Assembly: GCA_900549715.1 (NCBI GenBank)
Contig: URPK01000006.1
Span: forward strand, 1-64,000
Length of the DNA: 64,000 nucleotides
Direction: 5' to 3'
DNA from: an uncultured Collinsella sp.
Lineage (GTDB): Bacteria > Actinomycetota > Coriobacteriia > Coriobacteriales > Coriobacteriaceae
Shown: piece after piece, positions 49,486 through 58,956 of the stretch
How positions within the stretch are numbered: the first letter of the stretch is position 1
Layout: each line of letters begins with the position of its first letter
Program-made: the position numbers and the translations under genes
Notes under the pieces: model-generated
Database searches by the model: none
Told to the model about the DNA's origin: nothing
What the model saw: only the letters and a program-made list of their open reading frames with translations

Positions 49486-51006
49486 GTGAGAGAGGAGAGC
49501 CCCCGACAAGGTATGAGGAGGCCCGACTCGGACCGTGCTTCCTCGCGGCGTAGCACACCGCGTTCCGGTCGCGGCGGGCAGTCGTTTAGCGAACGCTATA
49601 TTGCCGGCGTTCCCGCCCGCATCATGCGCCCCCGTCTGATATTTATGGCCTGCCTGTTTACTTTGGTGTGCTTTGGTCTGCTGATGGTGTACTCGGCGTC
49701 TTCGGTCGAGGCGCTGCACGAGAATGGCTCGGCGACGTTTTTCCTGGGTCGACAGGCCGCGTTTGCCGTGGCTGGTGTTCTGGCGCTGATTGCCATCGTG
49801 CGCGTTTTGCCGGACAGCTGGTTTGGGGAGGATGTGCTTAGGATCTTCCTTATCGGCATGATAGGGCTACTGTTTCTGGTGTTCTTGGTGGGCAGCGGCA
49901 GCCGTGGCGCCACGCGCTGGCTCAACATCGCCGGTATTCAGTTCCAGCCTTCCGAGTTTTTAAAGCCATTTGCCATTGCGTATTCGGCCATCATGCTCGA
50001 TCGCTTCTTTTCGCCCGGTGGCAACATCAACGAATTCCTTCGCAAGATGGGCATCTACCTGGGCATTTCGCTCTTTCTGATCTTTATCCAGCCCGATTTC
50101 GGTACCGTCCTGATCATCCTATTGACCCTCATGTGCATGGCGTTGTTTGCGGGTCTCGACCCCAGATTTATCATCGGCGTGATAATCTTCGGCATTCTCG
50201 TGATCGTGATTGCGCTTGTCGCAGAGCCGTACCGTATGGTGCGTATTCAGGTTGCCTTGAACCCTTGGGCCGACGAGTATGGTGACGGCTATCAGGCCAC
50301 GCTTGCCATCATGGCCTTTGCCTCGGGCGGTCTGTTCGGCCGTGGCATCGGCAACTCAACCATGAAGTACTCGTATCTGCCCGAGGCGCACAATGACTAC
50401 ATCCTGGCCATCATTGGCGAGGAAGTCGGTTTTGTCGGAACCGTGCTGTTCTTCTTGGTGTTTGCGATGCTGATCTACTCGGCGTTTCGCATTGCCGAGC
50501 AGGCGACCGATCGTCGGGGCGCGCTCATGGCGTCTGGCTCCGCGGTCATTCTCGCGGTGCAGTTTTTGATCAATGCGCTGGGCATCCTCAACGTGTTTCC
50601 CATGACGGGCAAACCGTTGCCGTTTATTAGCTACGGCGGTTCGTCGATTATCGTGTCGCTCATGCTTGCCGGGTTGATCCTGCGCGTTTCGTACGAGAGC
50701 GCCCGTCGCGATGAGTACGACCGTCGCCGCGAGAGCTTTGCCGTTATGGATGAGAGTACCGCCGGCGTGCCCCACGTGCGCGGTGAGCGATCTTCGCGTA
50801 ACGGTTTTACCGTCCTGGATGGCTCTGCGACCGAGCCGGCAGCCCGTCCGCGTCAGCGAACGGCGCCGCAAGGTCGTCCGCAGCGCCCCTGCTCTCGCAA
50901 CGCGGGCGGCGGATATAATCGAATCGATTTGAACTCGGACCCGTCGGCGCGTCTGCGCACCGACGACCAGGGACCGCGTGTACGAAGGGACTACCATGAC
51001 CGATAA
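49486..51006 (+). CDS. ftsW: Septal lipid II polymerase FtsW
   Basis: Predicted 506-residue SEDS-family glycosyltransferase that polymerises septal peptidoglycan with FtsI. About ten membrane spans lie between residues 50 and 400. SEDS motifs are GATRWLNIAGIQFQPSEFLK, with its conserved Ser-Glu, and PFISYGGSSIIVSLMLAGL. An Arg/Ser-rich cytoplasmic tail precedes the first span, and a long hydrophilic tail of about 100 residues follows the last. The GTG at 49486 has AGGGG at reasonable distance; a TTG six bases earlier is too close to it. The end overlaps murG by 11 bases. Confidence 0.94.
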   Translation: MREESPRQGMRRPDSDRASSRRSTPRSGRGGQSFSERYIAGVPARIMRPRLIFMACLFTLVCFGLLMVYSASSVEALHENGSATFFLGRQAAFAVAGVLALIAIVRVLPDSWFGEDVLRIFLIGMIGLLFLVFLVGSGSRGATRWLNIAGIQFQPSEFLKPFAIAYSAIMLDRFFSPGGNINEFLRKMGIYLGISLFLIFIQPDFGTVLIILLTLMCMALFAGLDPRFIIGVIIFGILVIVIALVAEPYRMVRIQVALNPWADEYGDGYQATLAIMAFASGGLFGRGIGNSTMKYSYLPEAHNDYILAIIGEEVGFVGTVLFFLVFAMLIYSAFRIAEQATDRRGALMASGSAVILAVQFLINALGILNVFPMTGKPLPFISYGGSSIIVSLMLAGLILRVSYESARRDEYDRRRESFAVMDESTAGVPHVRGERSSRNGFTVLDGSATEPAARPRQRTAPQGRPQRPCSRNAGGGYNRIDLNSDPSARLRTDDQGPRVRRDYHDR

Positions 51007-52111
51007 GATGACCGTTGCTATTGCAGCCGGCGGCACGGCAGGACACATCAACCCCGCGCTCGCCTTGGCCGAAGAGCTGCGTGATCGTGGCCACCACGTT
51101 GTGTTCGTGGGCCAGTCGCGCAAGCTCGAGGGTCGTCTGGTCCCCGAGGCTGGGTTTGATTTTGTGCCCATTACGGTCACGGGCTTCGACCGCTCCCGTC
51201 CTTGGACGGCGCTGACCTCGCTGTGGCGTGTCAACAAGGCCAAGCGTGCGCTCGCCAGTCATTTCTCAAAGGTCGGCAAGCCCGATGCCGCCATCGGTTT
51301 TGGTGCCTATGTCGAGGTTCCGCTGCTGGGGTGGTGCAAGGGCGCAGGCGTTCCGTATCTGCTGCACGAGCAGAACTCTGTTCCGGGCCTGGCCAACAAG
51401 ATGATGAACTCCCACGCCGCCCGCGTGTGCATCTCGGTGCCGGCAGCGCGTTCGGTCTTTGAGCGCGAAGGTGACCCTGACCACGTGCTCATGACCGGCA
51501 ACCCCGTACGTCGCTCGGTGATCGAGGGCGATCGCGCTCGTGGCCGCAAGGCACTTGGCGTTCCCGAGGACGCTACGCTGCTGCTCGTCTTTGGCGGTTC
51601 ACTTGGCGCCCAGCACCTCAACGAGCGCGTGACTTCGCTCAAAAACGAACTGCTTTCGCGCAAGAACCTCTATGTGTTGCATTCGACGGGTGCCGACGGC
51701 TTTGAGGAGACCGAGCACGCTTTGGCGCTGACGCCCGAGGAGGCGAAGCGTTACCGCGCCCAGCCTTACATCGACAACATGGGCGATATGCTGGCTGCTG
51801 CCGATTTGGTGCTCTCGCGTTCGGGTGCATCGAGCGTGGCCGAGATCGCTGCGCTCGCCGTGCCCTCGGTGCTCGTGCCGTATCCGCATGCGACGGCTGA
51901 CCACCAAACCACCAATGCCCGTTATCTGGTCGACGCCGGGGCCGGTGTGCTCTGCGCCGATGCCGATATCGATGGTTCTGCCTTTGCCGATGAGCTGCTG
52001 CACTTGGTCGATGACGCGGCGGCGCGCGACGCCATGCGTCAGGCGGCACGTGGTCTGGCTCAGGATAGGGCCGCCGCTCTTCTGGCGGATGCGGTAGAGG
52101 GTTTGCGTTAG
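50996..52111 (+). CDS. murG: UDP-GlcNAc:lipid I N-acetylglucosaminyltransferase
   Basis: Predicted 371-residue membrane-associated GT-B glycosyltransferase converting lipid I to lipid II. The N-terminal loop GGTAGHINPALALAEEL and GFGAYVEVPLLGW with LHEQNSVPGLANK identify MurG; the C-terminal FGGSLGAQHLN, SRSGASSVAEIAAL and PYPHATADHQTTNA segments hold the donor site. The ATG at 50996 has GAAGGGA upstream and lies inside the end of ftsW, so translation is coupled. Confidence 0.97.
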   Translation: MTDKMTVAIAAGGTAGHINPALALAEELRDRGHHVVFVGQSRKLEGRLVPEAGFDFVPITVTGFDRSRPWTALTSLWRVNKAKRALASHFSKVGKPDAAIGFGAYVEVPLLGWCKGAGVPYLLHEQNSVPGLANKMMNSHAARVCISVPAARSVFEREGDPDHVLMTGNPVRRSVIEGDRARGRKALGVPEDATLLLVFGGSLGAQHLNERVTSLKNELLSRKNLYVLHSTGADGFEETEHALALTPEEAKRYRAQPYIDNMGDMLAAADLVLSRSGASSVAEIAALAVPSVLVPYPHATADHQTTNARYLVDAGAGVLCADADIDGSAFADELLHLVDDAAARDAMRQAARGLAQDRAAALLADAVEGLR

Positions 52112-52208
52112 TTAGACGGGATATCGTCGGTCGCCCTCGCGCGGATGCGGTAGGTGCGGTACAGTTAACGGGTTACAGGCAGTGTTTACGCAAGGAGTAC
52201 ACGAGCAC

Positions 52209-53627
52209 ATGGCTGATTCCCAGACTGCAACCTCCGCGCCCGAGTTCAAGAGCGCCCACTTTATCGGTATCGGTGGCGCCGGCATGAGCGGCATCGCCCT
52301 CGTCCTGCACGAGCGCGGTTACACCGTTACCGGCTCCGACCTTAAGACGTCGCGCTATATTCGCCAGCTTACCCGCGCCGGCGTGAAGGTCCACGTGGGC
52401 CACGAGGCTGCGACGATCGACGAGGTCAAGCCCGACGTGGTTGTTGTCTCCACCGCAATTCCCGAGTCCAACCCCGAGCTCGTGCGTGCCCGCGAGCTCG
52501 GTATTCCCGTGTGGCCCCGTGCCAAGATGCTCTCGGCCCTGGGCCACGGCTACACCACCATCGCCGTTGCCGGCACGCATGGCAAGACCACCACGTCTTC
52601 GATGTGCGCCACCATGCTCGACCGCATGGGCCTGGATCCGAGCTTCTTGATCGGCGGCATCGTCGAGGGCTATGACACGAACGGCAAGAACGGCTCGGGC
52701 GACTACTTTGTCGCCGAGGCCGACGAGTCCGACAGCTCCTTCCTGTTCCTGAACCCCAACGTAGTCATTGTGACCAACGTCGAGGCCGACCACCTCGATC
52801 ACTACTCGGGTATCGAGGAGATCGAGGCAACTTTCGCCAAATTCATGAGCCTGGTGGGCGAGGACGGCACCGTCATCGTTTGCGGCGAGGACCCGCATCT
52901 GGTCGAGCTTGCCAAGTCGACGGGCCGTCATGTGCTTTCCTATGGCTTTGCCGAGAACAACGACATCGTCTGCGTACATCCGGATGTCAAGGGCATCCAG
53001 AGCGACTTTATCGTTCGCTTTGAGGACGGCACCGAGCACGCTGTCGAGATTAAGAGCAACCCCGGTCGTCACAACATGCTCAACGCCACGGCCGTCTTGA
53101 CCGTCGCCCATGTCCTGGGCCTCGATATCGACGCCGCCGCTAAGGCACTTTCGAGTTTTGAGGGCGTCCGCCGCCGCTTTACCCACGTGGGCGATATCGA
53201 CGGCATCACGGTGGTTGACGATTACGGCCATCATCCCACCGAGATCAAGGCGACGCTCGCTGCTGCCTCTTCGCTGGGCTACAAGCATGTCGACGTCGTG
53301 TTCCAGCCGCACCGCTATTCGCGCCTGCAGGCTCTGTGCGATGACTTTGCCGATGCCTTTGCCAACGCCGACAAGCTGCTGCTGATCGATGTGTTCTCCG
53401 CCGGCGAGATGCCGATTCCGGGCGTTACCTCCAAGATGCTCGCAGATACCGTTCGCGCCAAGCACCCCGGCAAAGAGGTCGTGTACTGCTCCAGCCGTCT
53501 TGAGCTCAACCAGGAGCTTGAGAAGCTCGTGGGCGAGGGCGACCTGCTGCTCACCATGGGTGCCGGCGACGTTACGACCGTCGGTCCCGAGTTCATCGAG
53601 TATCTGACTGCCAAGAAAGACGCTTAA
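52209..53627 (+). CDS. murC: UDP-MurNAc--L-alanine ligase
   Basis: Predicted 472-residue cytoplasmic Mur ligase adding the first peptide residue. The N-terminal nucleotide fold is FIGIGGAGMSGIALVLHERG, the ATP loop AVAGTHGKTTTSSM, then EADESDSSFL and VVDDYGHHPTEIKATL, all MurC hallmarks (the order murG-murC-murB fits too). The AAGGAG ribosome site is 11 bases from the ATG, rather far. A 97-base spacer precedes it, the longest between murF and ftsQ, and may hold a weak internal promoter. Confidence 0.96.
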   Translation: MADSQTATSAPEFKSAHFIGIGGAGMSGIALVLHERGYTVTGSDLKTSRYIRQLTRAGVKVHVGHEAATIDEVKPDVVVVSTAIPESNPELVRARELGIPVWPRAKMLSALGHGYTTIAVAGTHGKTTTSSMCATMLDRMGLDPSFLIGGIVEGYDTNGKNGSGDYFVAEADESDSSFLFLNPNVVIVTNVEADHLDHYSGIEEIEATFAKFMSLVGEDGTVIVCGEDPHLVELAKSTGRHVLSYGFAENNDIVCVHPDVKGIQSDFIVRFEDGTEHAVEIKSNPGRHNMLNATAVLTVAHVLGLDIDAAAKALSSFEGVRRRFTHVGDIDGITVVDDYGHHPTEIKATLAAASSLGYKHVDVVFQPHRYSRLQALCDDFADAFANADKLLLIDVFSAGEMPIPGVTSKMLADTVRAKHPGKEVVYCSSRLELNQELEKLVGEGDLLLTMGAGDVTTVGPEFIEYLTAKKDA

Positions 53628-53632
53628 CCCCT

Positions 53633-54544
53633 ATGGGTCTGTTTAACGCCGTCATGGCGCTTTCGGGCATGATCGACACGGACGTGGTCGAGGACGAACG
53701 TCTTGCGCGCCATACAAGCTATCGAATCGGCGGCAAGGCCGACCTCTTTGTGACGTGCCATAGCTACCATGCCCTGCGTCGCGCCGTGGCGGTGCTTGAC
53801 CGCGAGCAGGTGCCGTGGGTGATTATCGGCAAGGGGTCCAACCTGTTGGTTGCCGATGCCGGCTATCGCGGCGCCGTTATTTCGCTGGGACGTGAGTTTC
53901 AGCGCACGGTTGTTGCCGAGGACGGTTGTACGCTGACGGTCGGTGCGGGCGTGATGTTTGCGCGCCTGGTCAACGATGCCCTGTCGCGTAGCCTCTCGGG
54001 CCTTGAGTTTGCCGTTGGCATCCCTGGTTCGGTCGGTGGCGCGATATCTATGAATGCCGGCACACGGACCGAGTGGATTGGCTCGCTGGTTGAGGATGTC
54101 GTAACGTTTGACCCGGCATCCGGCATCAAGCATTATGCGGGGTCCGAGATCACTTGGGGCTACCGCGAATGTAGCCTTCCCCGCAATGAGATCATCCTCG
54201 AGTGCGTGCTCAAGCTTAAACCGGCGCCCAAGGCCGACATTCGCGAGCGCATGGAACGGTACCTGACGAGGCGCAAGCGTACGCAGCCCATGGGTCGCGC
54301 ATCCTGCGGGTCGGTCTTTCGTAACCCGCCCGATGCGAGTGTGGGCAAGCTTATCGAGGATTGTGGATTAAAGGGTTTTTCAATTGGCGGCGCGGAAGTT
54401 TCGCCCGTTCACGCTAATTTTATCGTTAATAACGGAACTGCCTCGGCCGATGACGTTGCCGCGGTTATCAGACATGTGCACGGAAAGGTGAGGGAGGCGT
54501 ATGGCATCGAGCTCAGACCGGAAGTTAAATTCCTCGGCTTCTAG
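53633..54544 (+). CDS. murB: UDP-N-acetylenolpyruvylglucosamine reductase
   Basis: Predicted 303-residue flavoenzyme reducing enolpyruvyl-UDP-GlcNAc to UDP-MurNAc. FAD contacts are in TSYRIGGKADLF and IIGKGSNLLV, followed by GLEFAVGIPGSVGGAISMNAG. The catalytic serine is in RASCGSVFRNP, and the glutamate lies in the C-terminal EVKFLGF region. The length and the missing extra loop fit type II MurB. The ribosome site before 53633 is weak and translation is probably coupled to murC five bases upstream. ftsQ starts inside its last 44 bases. Confidence 0.95.
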   Translation: MGLFNAVMALSGMIDTDVVEDERLARHTSYRIGGKADLFVTCHSYHALRRAVAVLDREQVPWVIIGKGSNLLVADAGYRGAVISLGREFQRTVVAEDGCTLTVGAGVMFARLVNDALSRSLSGLEFAVGIPGSVGGAISMNAGTRTEWIGSLVEDVVTFDPASGIKHYAGSEITWGYRECSLPRNEIILECVLKLKPAPKADIRERMERYLTRRKRTQPMGRASCGSVFRNPPDASVGKLIEDCGLKGFSIGGAEVSPVHANFIVNNGTASADDVAAVIRHVHGKVREAYGIELRPEVKFLGF

Positions 54545-55757
54545 AGCATCGAAACCCACCTTCCGCCGCGCCGGAGGGCGTTCCGGCGCGCCTGCCAAAC
54601 CTCAACGCAATACCGTCGCGCACTCTAAGTCTATCGGGCATGCTCGACAGGCCAGTCGTCTGGTCGTCGGCTCGCAGCTCGGTAATCGTCCGGCCGCAAA
54701 AAAGTCCTCGCGTCCCTCGGTGACGTCAAAGCCTGTTATGGGCGCCAAGCCTGCCCGTCCTATGGCAACTCCTAAACCCTCGACAGGAGCTAAGGCGGCG
54801 GGTCCGGGTCGCACGCTGGGCGCATCGAAACCGCGCTCGCTGACATCGGTGCCGGCTACCGCCAAGAAGCCTTCGGGTAAAAAAGGCGTCAACCCGTTGT
54901 CTTCACTTAGGGCGATGGCAAATAAAACATCAGACGCCGCTTCTGTCGTTACAGGCAAAGGCAAAATCGTGGGCGGCGTTCTGGCCGTCTTGGCCGTGCT
55001 CGTCGTCGTTGCCGTCGTGGTGATCAACTCTGGATTGTTTACCGCCACTGATATTCAGATTCAAGGCAGCGAGCATGTGACGAAGCACGATGCTATCCAG
55101 CTGATCGATTTGCCCGAGGGAACGTCGCTTTTTAACGTCGATCCCGACCAGATTACCGAGGACCTCAAGCAGAACCCGTGGGTCTCGGGCGTGGATGTCC
55201 AGCGTCAGTTCCCGCATACGCTCATCATTACGCCGATGGAGCGCAAGGTCATCGCAATTGCCTATATCAGCTCCGATGACCTTGCCTGGGCCATCGGGGA
55301 TGATGACACCTGGATCGCCCCACTGTCGACGTCGGTCGAAGTGGACGACCAGGGCAACGTCATCACGACAGGGCAGGGTTCAAATACCTTGACCGGAATC
55401 GATGCCGCGCTGGCGCTCGCTAAGCATTATGGCGCGGTGTTGTTGACTGATGTCTCGGCGGATGTCGCTCCGGTTTCCGGCCAGGCAGTGAGCTCCAAGG
55501 CCGTTAAGGCCGGCTTGGATTATGTGCGTGGTTTTTCGAGCGAGTTCTTGGGACAAGTCAAGGACATTTCCACGCCTTCGGTCGAAGCCATCTCGGCAAA
55601 CCTCAATAACGGCATTGAGGTGTCGCTGGGCGATTCGGACGATATCGCCAAGAAGGAACGCGTAGTCACCAAGTTGCTTTCGCAGGTAGAGGGCGTAACG
55701 TATATCAATGTGCGCTCTCCGGGCAACTACACATTTAGGAATGCTCCGACCTCGTAG
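54501..55757 (+). CDS. ftsQ: Division protein FtsQ/DivIB with a long basic N-terminal tail
   Basis: Predicted 418-residue bitopic division protein that links FtsL/FtsB to the early divisome. A 155-residue, Lys/Arg/Ser/Pro-rich cytoplasmic tail precedes one span (about 156-176). A POTRA domain follows (FTATDIQIQGSEHVTKHDAI, then SLFNVDPDQITEDLKQNPWV), then the FtsQ beta domain. Tails in many FtsQ proteins are much shorter. GGTGAGGGAGG is the ribosome site, inside murB, giving a 44-base overlap. The last gene before a long spacer to ftsZ. Confidence 0.9.
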   Translation: MASSSDRKLNSSASRASKPTFRRAGGRSGAPAKPQRNTVAHSKSIGHARQASRLVVGSQLGNRPAAKKSSRPSVTSKPVMGAKPARPMATPKPSTGAKAAGPGRTLGASKPRSLTSVPATAKKPSGKKGVNPLSSLRAMANKTSDAASVVTGKGKIVGGVLAVLAVLVVVAVVVINSGLFTATDIQIQGSEHVTKHDAIQLIDLPEGTSLFNVDPDQITEDLKQNPWVSGVDVQRQFPHTLIITPMERKVIAIAYISSDDLAWAIGDDDTWIAPLSTSVEVDDQGNVITTGQGSNTLTGIDAALALAKHYGAVLLTDVSADVAPVSGQAVSSKAVKAGLDYVRGFSSEFLGQVKDISTPSVEAISANLNNGIEVSLGDSDDIAKKERVVTKLLSQVEGVTYINVRSPGNYTFRNAPTS

Positions 55758-55956
55758 CGCCGGTTGATGCTTTGTTGAGGGGCCATACCACGCCGTTTAT
55801 CTGGTTTGTTTGGTTTTCACGGTCAATTATTTGACTGATACGTTCATAATGTGCAAACATAATACGGTTTACCTTTGCATTTACTTTCAACCTGAAGGTT
55901 AATGTGCGCAGGGGTCGACCCATGCTATGGCTATAACCTTTCTTCGGAGGACCGAC
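55758..55956 (+). promoter_or_regulatory. ftsZ upstream region with an operator-like palindrome
   Basis: This 199-base spacer is AT-rich and has no gene. GTCAA (55822) and TTGAC (55831) form an inverted repeat with a TTAT centre, and TAATAC (55860) is a possible -10. ftsZ therefore probably has its own regulated promoter. No single -35/-10 pair stood out. Confidence 0.45.
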
Positions 55957-57111
55957 ATGCACGAGACAGAGATCAACAACTACCTTGCCGTCATTAAGGT
56001 GGTCGGCGTCGGCGGCGGCGGTACCAACGCGGTCAATCGAATGATCGAAGAGGGCATCCGCGGCGTCGAGTTTGTTGCCATCAACACCGATGCTCAGGCA
56101 CTCGCGATCTCTGATGCCGATATCAAGGTGCACATCGGCACCGACCTTACCCGCGGCTTGGGCGCCGGCGCCAACCCCGAGGTTGGCCGCAAGGCTGCCG
56201 ATGAGTCCCGCGACGACATTGCCGAGGCGCTCGCTGGCGCCGACATGGTGTTCATCACCTGCGGCGAGGGCGGTGGCACCGGTACCGGCGCCGCTCCCAT
56301 CGTTGCCGATATCGCGATGAACGAGGTCGGCGCACTGACCGTCGCCGTCGTGACCAAGCCCTTCACCTTCGAGGGCCGCAAGCGCAAGAAGAGCGCCGAG
56401 GAGGGCATCAAGACCCTCTCCGATTGCGTCGACACCATGATCGTCATCCCTAACGATAAGCTGCTCGACATCGCCGAGAAGAAGACCACCATGCTCGAGG
56501 CCTTCGCGATTGCCGATGGCGTCCTTTCCCAGGGCACCCAGGGCATCACCGACCTCATCACCGTCCCCGGTATCATCAACCTGGACTTTGCCGATGTTAA
56601 GACCATCATGAAGCAGGCCGGTACCGCCATGATGGGTATCGGTACCTCTTCTGGGGATACCCGTGCCGTCGACGCTGCCCAGCAGGCCATCTCCAGCCCG
56701 CTGCTCGAGAGCTCCATCGATGGTGCTACGCGCGTGCTGCTCTCCATCGCCGGTTCCAAGGACCTGGGCATCCAGGAGATCAGCGACGCCGCCGACGTTG
56801 TCGCCAACGCCGTCGACCCCGAGGCGAACATCATCTTCGGTACCGTTGTCGACGAGTCCCTGGGCGATCAGGTGCGTATCACCGTCATCGCTACGGGCTT
56901 CTCCGATTCCAACGTCAACCGTCAGGACGAGCTCTTTGCTGCTCAGCAGTCTCAGAGCAAGGCCGCTGCCTCCGCTGAGCCGCAGCGCACCGCTCCGGCT
57001 GCCAGCCCGGCTCAGGCCGCTCCGACCCGCAACGTCGGTGGTACCGAGCTGCCCAACTTTGGCAACGACCAGTTCGAGCTTCCCGACTTCCTGAAGCGCG
57101 GCAGCTTCTAG
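55957..57111 (+). CDS. ftsZ: Cell division protein FtsZ
   Basis: Predicted 384-residue tubulin-like GTPase that forms the division ring. VVGVGGGGTNAVNRMIE opens the GTPase domain, and the tubulin signature GGGTGTGAAPIVADIA is intact. The C-terminal domain is followed by an Ala/Gln/Pro-rich linker (about 330-365) and a final conserved tail FELPDFLKRGSF, the peptide that binds SepF and other partners. The ATG at 55957 has CGGAGGA. Codons are strongly biased, as expected of a highly expressed gene. A terminator follows. Confidence 0.98.
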   Translation: MHETEINNYLAVIKVVGVGGGGTNAVNRMIEEGIRGVEFVAINTDAQALAISDADIKVHIGTDLTRGLGAGANPEVGRKAADESRDDIAEALAGADMVFITCGEGGGTGTGAAPIVADIAMNEVGALTVAVVTKPFTFEGRKRKKSAEEGIKTLSDCVDTMIVIPNDKLLDIAEKKTTMLEAFAIADGVLSQGTQGITDLITVPGIINLDFADVKTIMKQAGTAMMGIGTSSGDTRAVDAAQQAISSPLLESSIDGATRVLLSIAGSKDLGIQEISDAADVVANAVDPEANIIFGTVVDESLGDQVRITVIATGFSDSNVNRQDELFAAQQSQSKAAASAEPQRTAPAASPAQAAPTRNVGGTELPNFGNDQFELPDFLKRGSF

Positions 57112-57133
57112 TTCGTTTTTCTCAACGACCTGC

Positions 57134-57168
57134 ACGGGGTGTGTCCATTTGGATGCACCCCGTTTTAT
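57134..57168 (+). terminator. Terminator after ftsZ
   Basis: ACGGGGTG and CACCCCGT pair, with TCC/GGA inside, then TTTATTT. Confidence 0.85.
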
Positions 57169-57321
57169 TTCTCGTTTGTAAACGAAAGCCTCCAATCTCC
57201 TTACGTTCCCTTTACGTTTGGTCCCTACCGCTACGGGTATCCTTTTAAGGAAGTATGACAGCCGTATAAACGCGGACTGCGCGGCGACGCCGCGGTACTT
57301 GTGTTATTAGGAGGCTTTAGT

Positions 57322-58122
57322 ATGGCAGCACGTGCGGACAACGTTTCGCGTGTCGACCATGATGGAGTTACGTTGGTGGAGGGCGCGACATCCGATGTCC
57401 GTTTTGCCTTTACCGAGCGCACCGGTGGCGTTTCTGAAGATGTGTACTCCTCGCTCAACCTGGGCTCGCATGTAGGCGATGACTCCTTTGCTGTTCAAGA
57501 AAATCGTCGTCGAGCGCTCGAAGCTATGGGTGCCACTGAGTGCGAGCATAATCTGCTCGTGCCCAATCAGGTACATGGTGACCATATCGTTACGGTGACT
57601 TCGAACGGCGCCGACGATCTTGAGGCTGTTCGCGAGCAGATTGCCGAGGGCTGCGATGCCATCGTCTGTACGGCGTATAACGTGCCCGTGCTGCTCTGCT
57701 TTGCCGACTGCGTTCCCGTGGTGCTGGTGGCCCCCGGCGGATTTGCCGTGGTGCACTCCGGTTGGAAGGGCACGATTGCACGTATTTCTGCCAAGGCGTG
57801 CCAGGCGCTTTGCGATGCTGCCGGCTGCGATGTGAGCGACGTTTCCGCCTATATCGGGCCCCATATCCTGGGTGACGAGTACGAGGTTTCCCAGGAGCTC
57901 ATGGATCGCTTTGCCGCCGAGTTCTCTTGCATCGATGCGAGTACCTCTCGCATGCTCGATCTTTCCGCTGCCATTTGCGAGGCGCTGGTAGATGTCGGTG
58001 TCGACGCGGATAATATCGTGGATACCCAGCTTTCGACCGTGCGTCAGAACGACCGCTTTTATTCCTACCGTAACGAGGACGGCACCTGTGGGCGCCATGC
58101 TGCGATCGGCGTGATGCTATGA
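57322..58122 (+). CDS. pgeF: YfiH/PgeF family multicopper-type protein
   Basis: Predicted 266-residue protein of the polyphenol oxidase/YfiH family, in some bacteria a peptidoglycan editing factor that removes wrongly incorporated serine precursors, in others a purine nucleoside phosphorylase. Zinc or copper ligands are in VPNQVHGDHIV, CFADCVPVVL and VVHSGWKGTIARI, in family order. A TTAGGAGG ribosome site precedes the ATG. It follows ftsZ, as in many Gram-positive dcw regions. The TGA overlaps the pstS start as ATGA, tying it to the phosphate operon. Confidence 0.88.
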   Translation: MAARADNVSRVDHDGVTLVEGATSDVRFAFTERTGGVSEDVYSSLNLGSHVGDDSFAVQENRRRALEAMGATECEHNLLVPNQVHGDHIVTVTSNGADDLEAVREQIAEGCDAIVCTAYNVPVLLCFADCVPVVLVAPGGFAVVHSGWKGTIARISAKACQALCDAAGCDVSDVSAYIGPHILGDEYEVSQELMDRFAAEFSCIDASTSRMLDLSAAICEALVDVGVDADNIVDTQLSTVRQNDRFYSYRNEDGTCGRHAAIGVML

Positions 58123-58955
58123 GAAAGATCGTATCGGTCCTGAGCGCCGCTGTGCTTACGCTTACGCTGTGCGCCTGTTCTTCGGGATCTTCTACCTCTT
58201 CCATTACCGTGGCCGGCTCCACGACCTGCCTTCCTATCGCCGAAATTGCGGCAGAGGGCTTTAAGGAGGAGACCGGCATCGACGTGCTCGTTTCCGGTTT
58301 GGGCTCTTCCGCTGGCATCGAAGCCGTCAGCGCTGGCACGGCCGATATCGCCAGCTCCTCCCGTGGACTCAATGCCGACGAACAGGATCTGGGCCTGACT
58401 CCCATCGTCATTGCCCACGACGGTATCGCGGTCATCGTGAACGACGATAACCCGGTCGATAACCTCTCGACCGAGCAGCTCCGCGATATCTATGCCGGCA
58501 AGATTACTAATTGGAAAGAGGTCGGTGGCGAGGACCTGAAGATTCAGGTCATCAACCGAGACGAGGCATCCGGCACGCGTGAAGCATTCCGCACCATCGT
58601 GATGGACGGCACCCCGTTCGATCGCCGCTCGGCCGTTCTTTCGGGCACGGGCCAGGTGCGCGACGTGGTATCTCGTTCGCACGGTGCCATTGGCTACATT
58701 TCGCTGGGCTTCGTCGATAGCCTCAACGCCAAGACCTCGGTCAAGGCCGTCTCGGTCAATCATGTTGAGGCGTCCGAGAAGACGGTCGCGAGCGGCGGCT
58801 ATCCCATCTCACGCGACCTTTACTTCTTTGTGAAGGGTGCGCCTTCGCAGCAGGCGCAGGATTACATCGACTATGTGACGTCCGAAAAGATGGACAAGCA
58901 GATTCGCGAGGCGGGCTTTATCCCCGTCACCAACGACGAGAAGGGGAGTGAGTAG
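58119..58955 (+). CDS. pstS: Phosphate ABC transporter substrate-binding lipoprotein
   Basis: Predicted 278-residue phosphate-binding lipoprotein. The signal sequence MRKIVSVLSAAVLTLTLCAC ends with a lipobox-like cysteine (Cys20), so the protein should be tethered outside the membrane. Phosphate-binding segments are VAGSTTCLPIAE, ADIASSSRGL and NRDEASGTREAF. The end is PVTNDEKGSE. The start overlaps the pgeF stop by four bases (ATGA). The pstC gene follows after one base. Confidence 0.95.
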   Translation: MRKIVSVLSAAVLTLTLCACSSGSSTSSITVAGSTTCLPIAEIAAEGFKEETGIDVLVSGLGSSAGIEAVSAGTADIASSSRGLNADEQDLGLTPIVIAHDGIAVIVNDDNPVDNLSTEQLRDIYAGKITNWKEVGGEDLKIQVINRDEASGTREAFRTIVMDGTPFDRRSAVLSGTGQVRDVVSRSHGAIGYISLGFVDSLNAKTSVKAVSVNHVEASEKTVASGGYPISRDLYFFVKGAPSQQAQDYIDYVTSEKMDKQIREAGFIPVTNDEKGSE

Positions 58956-58956
58956 C

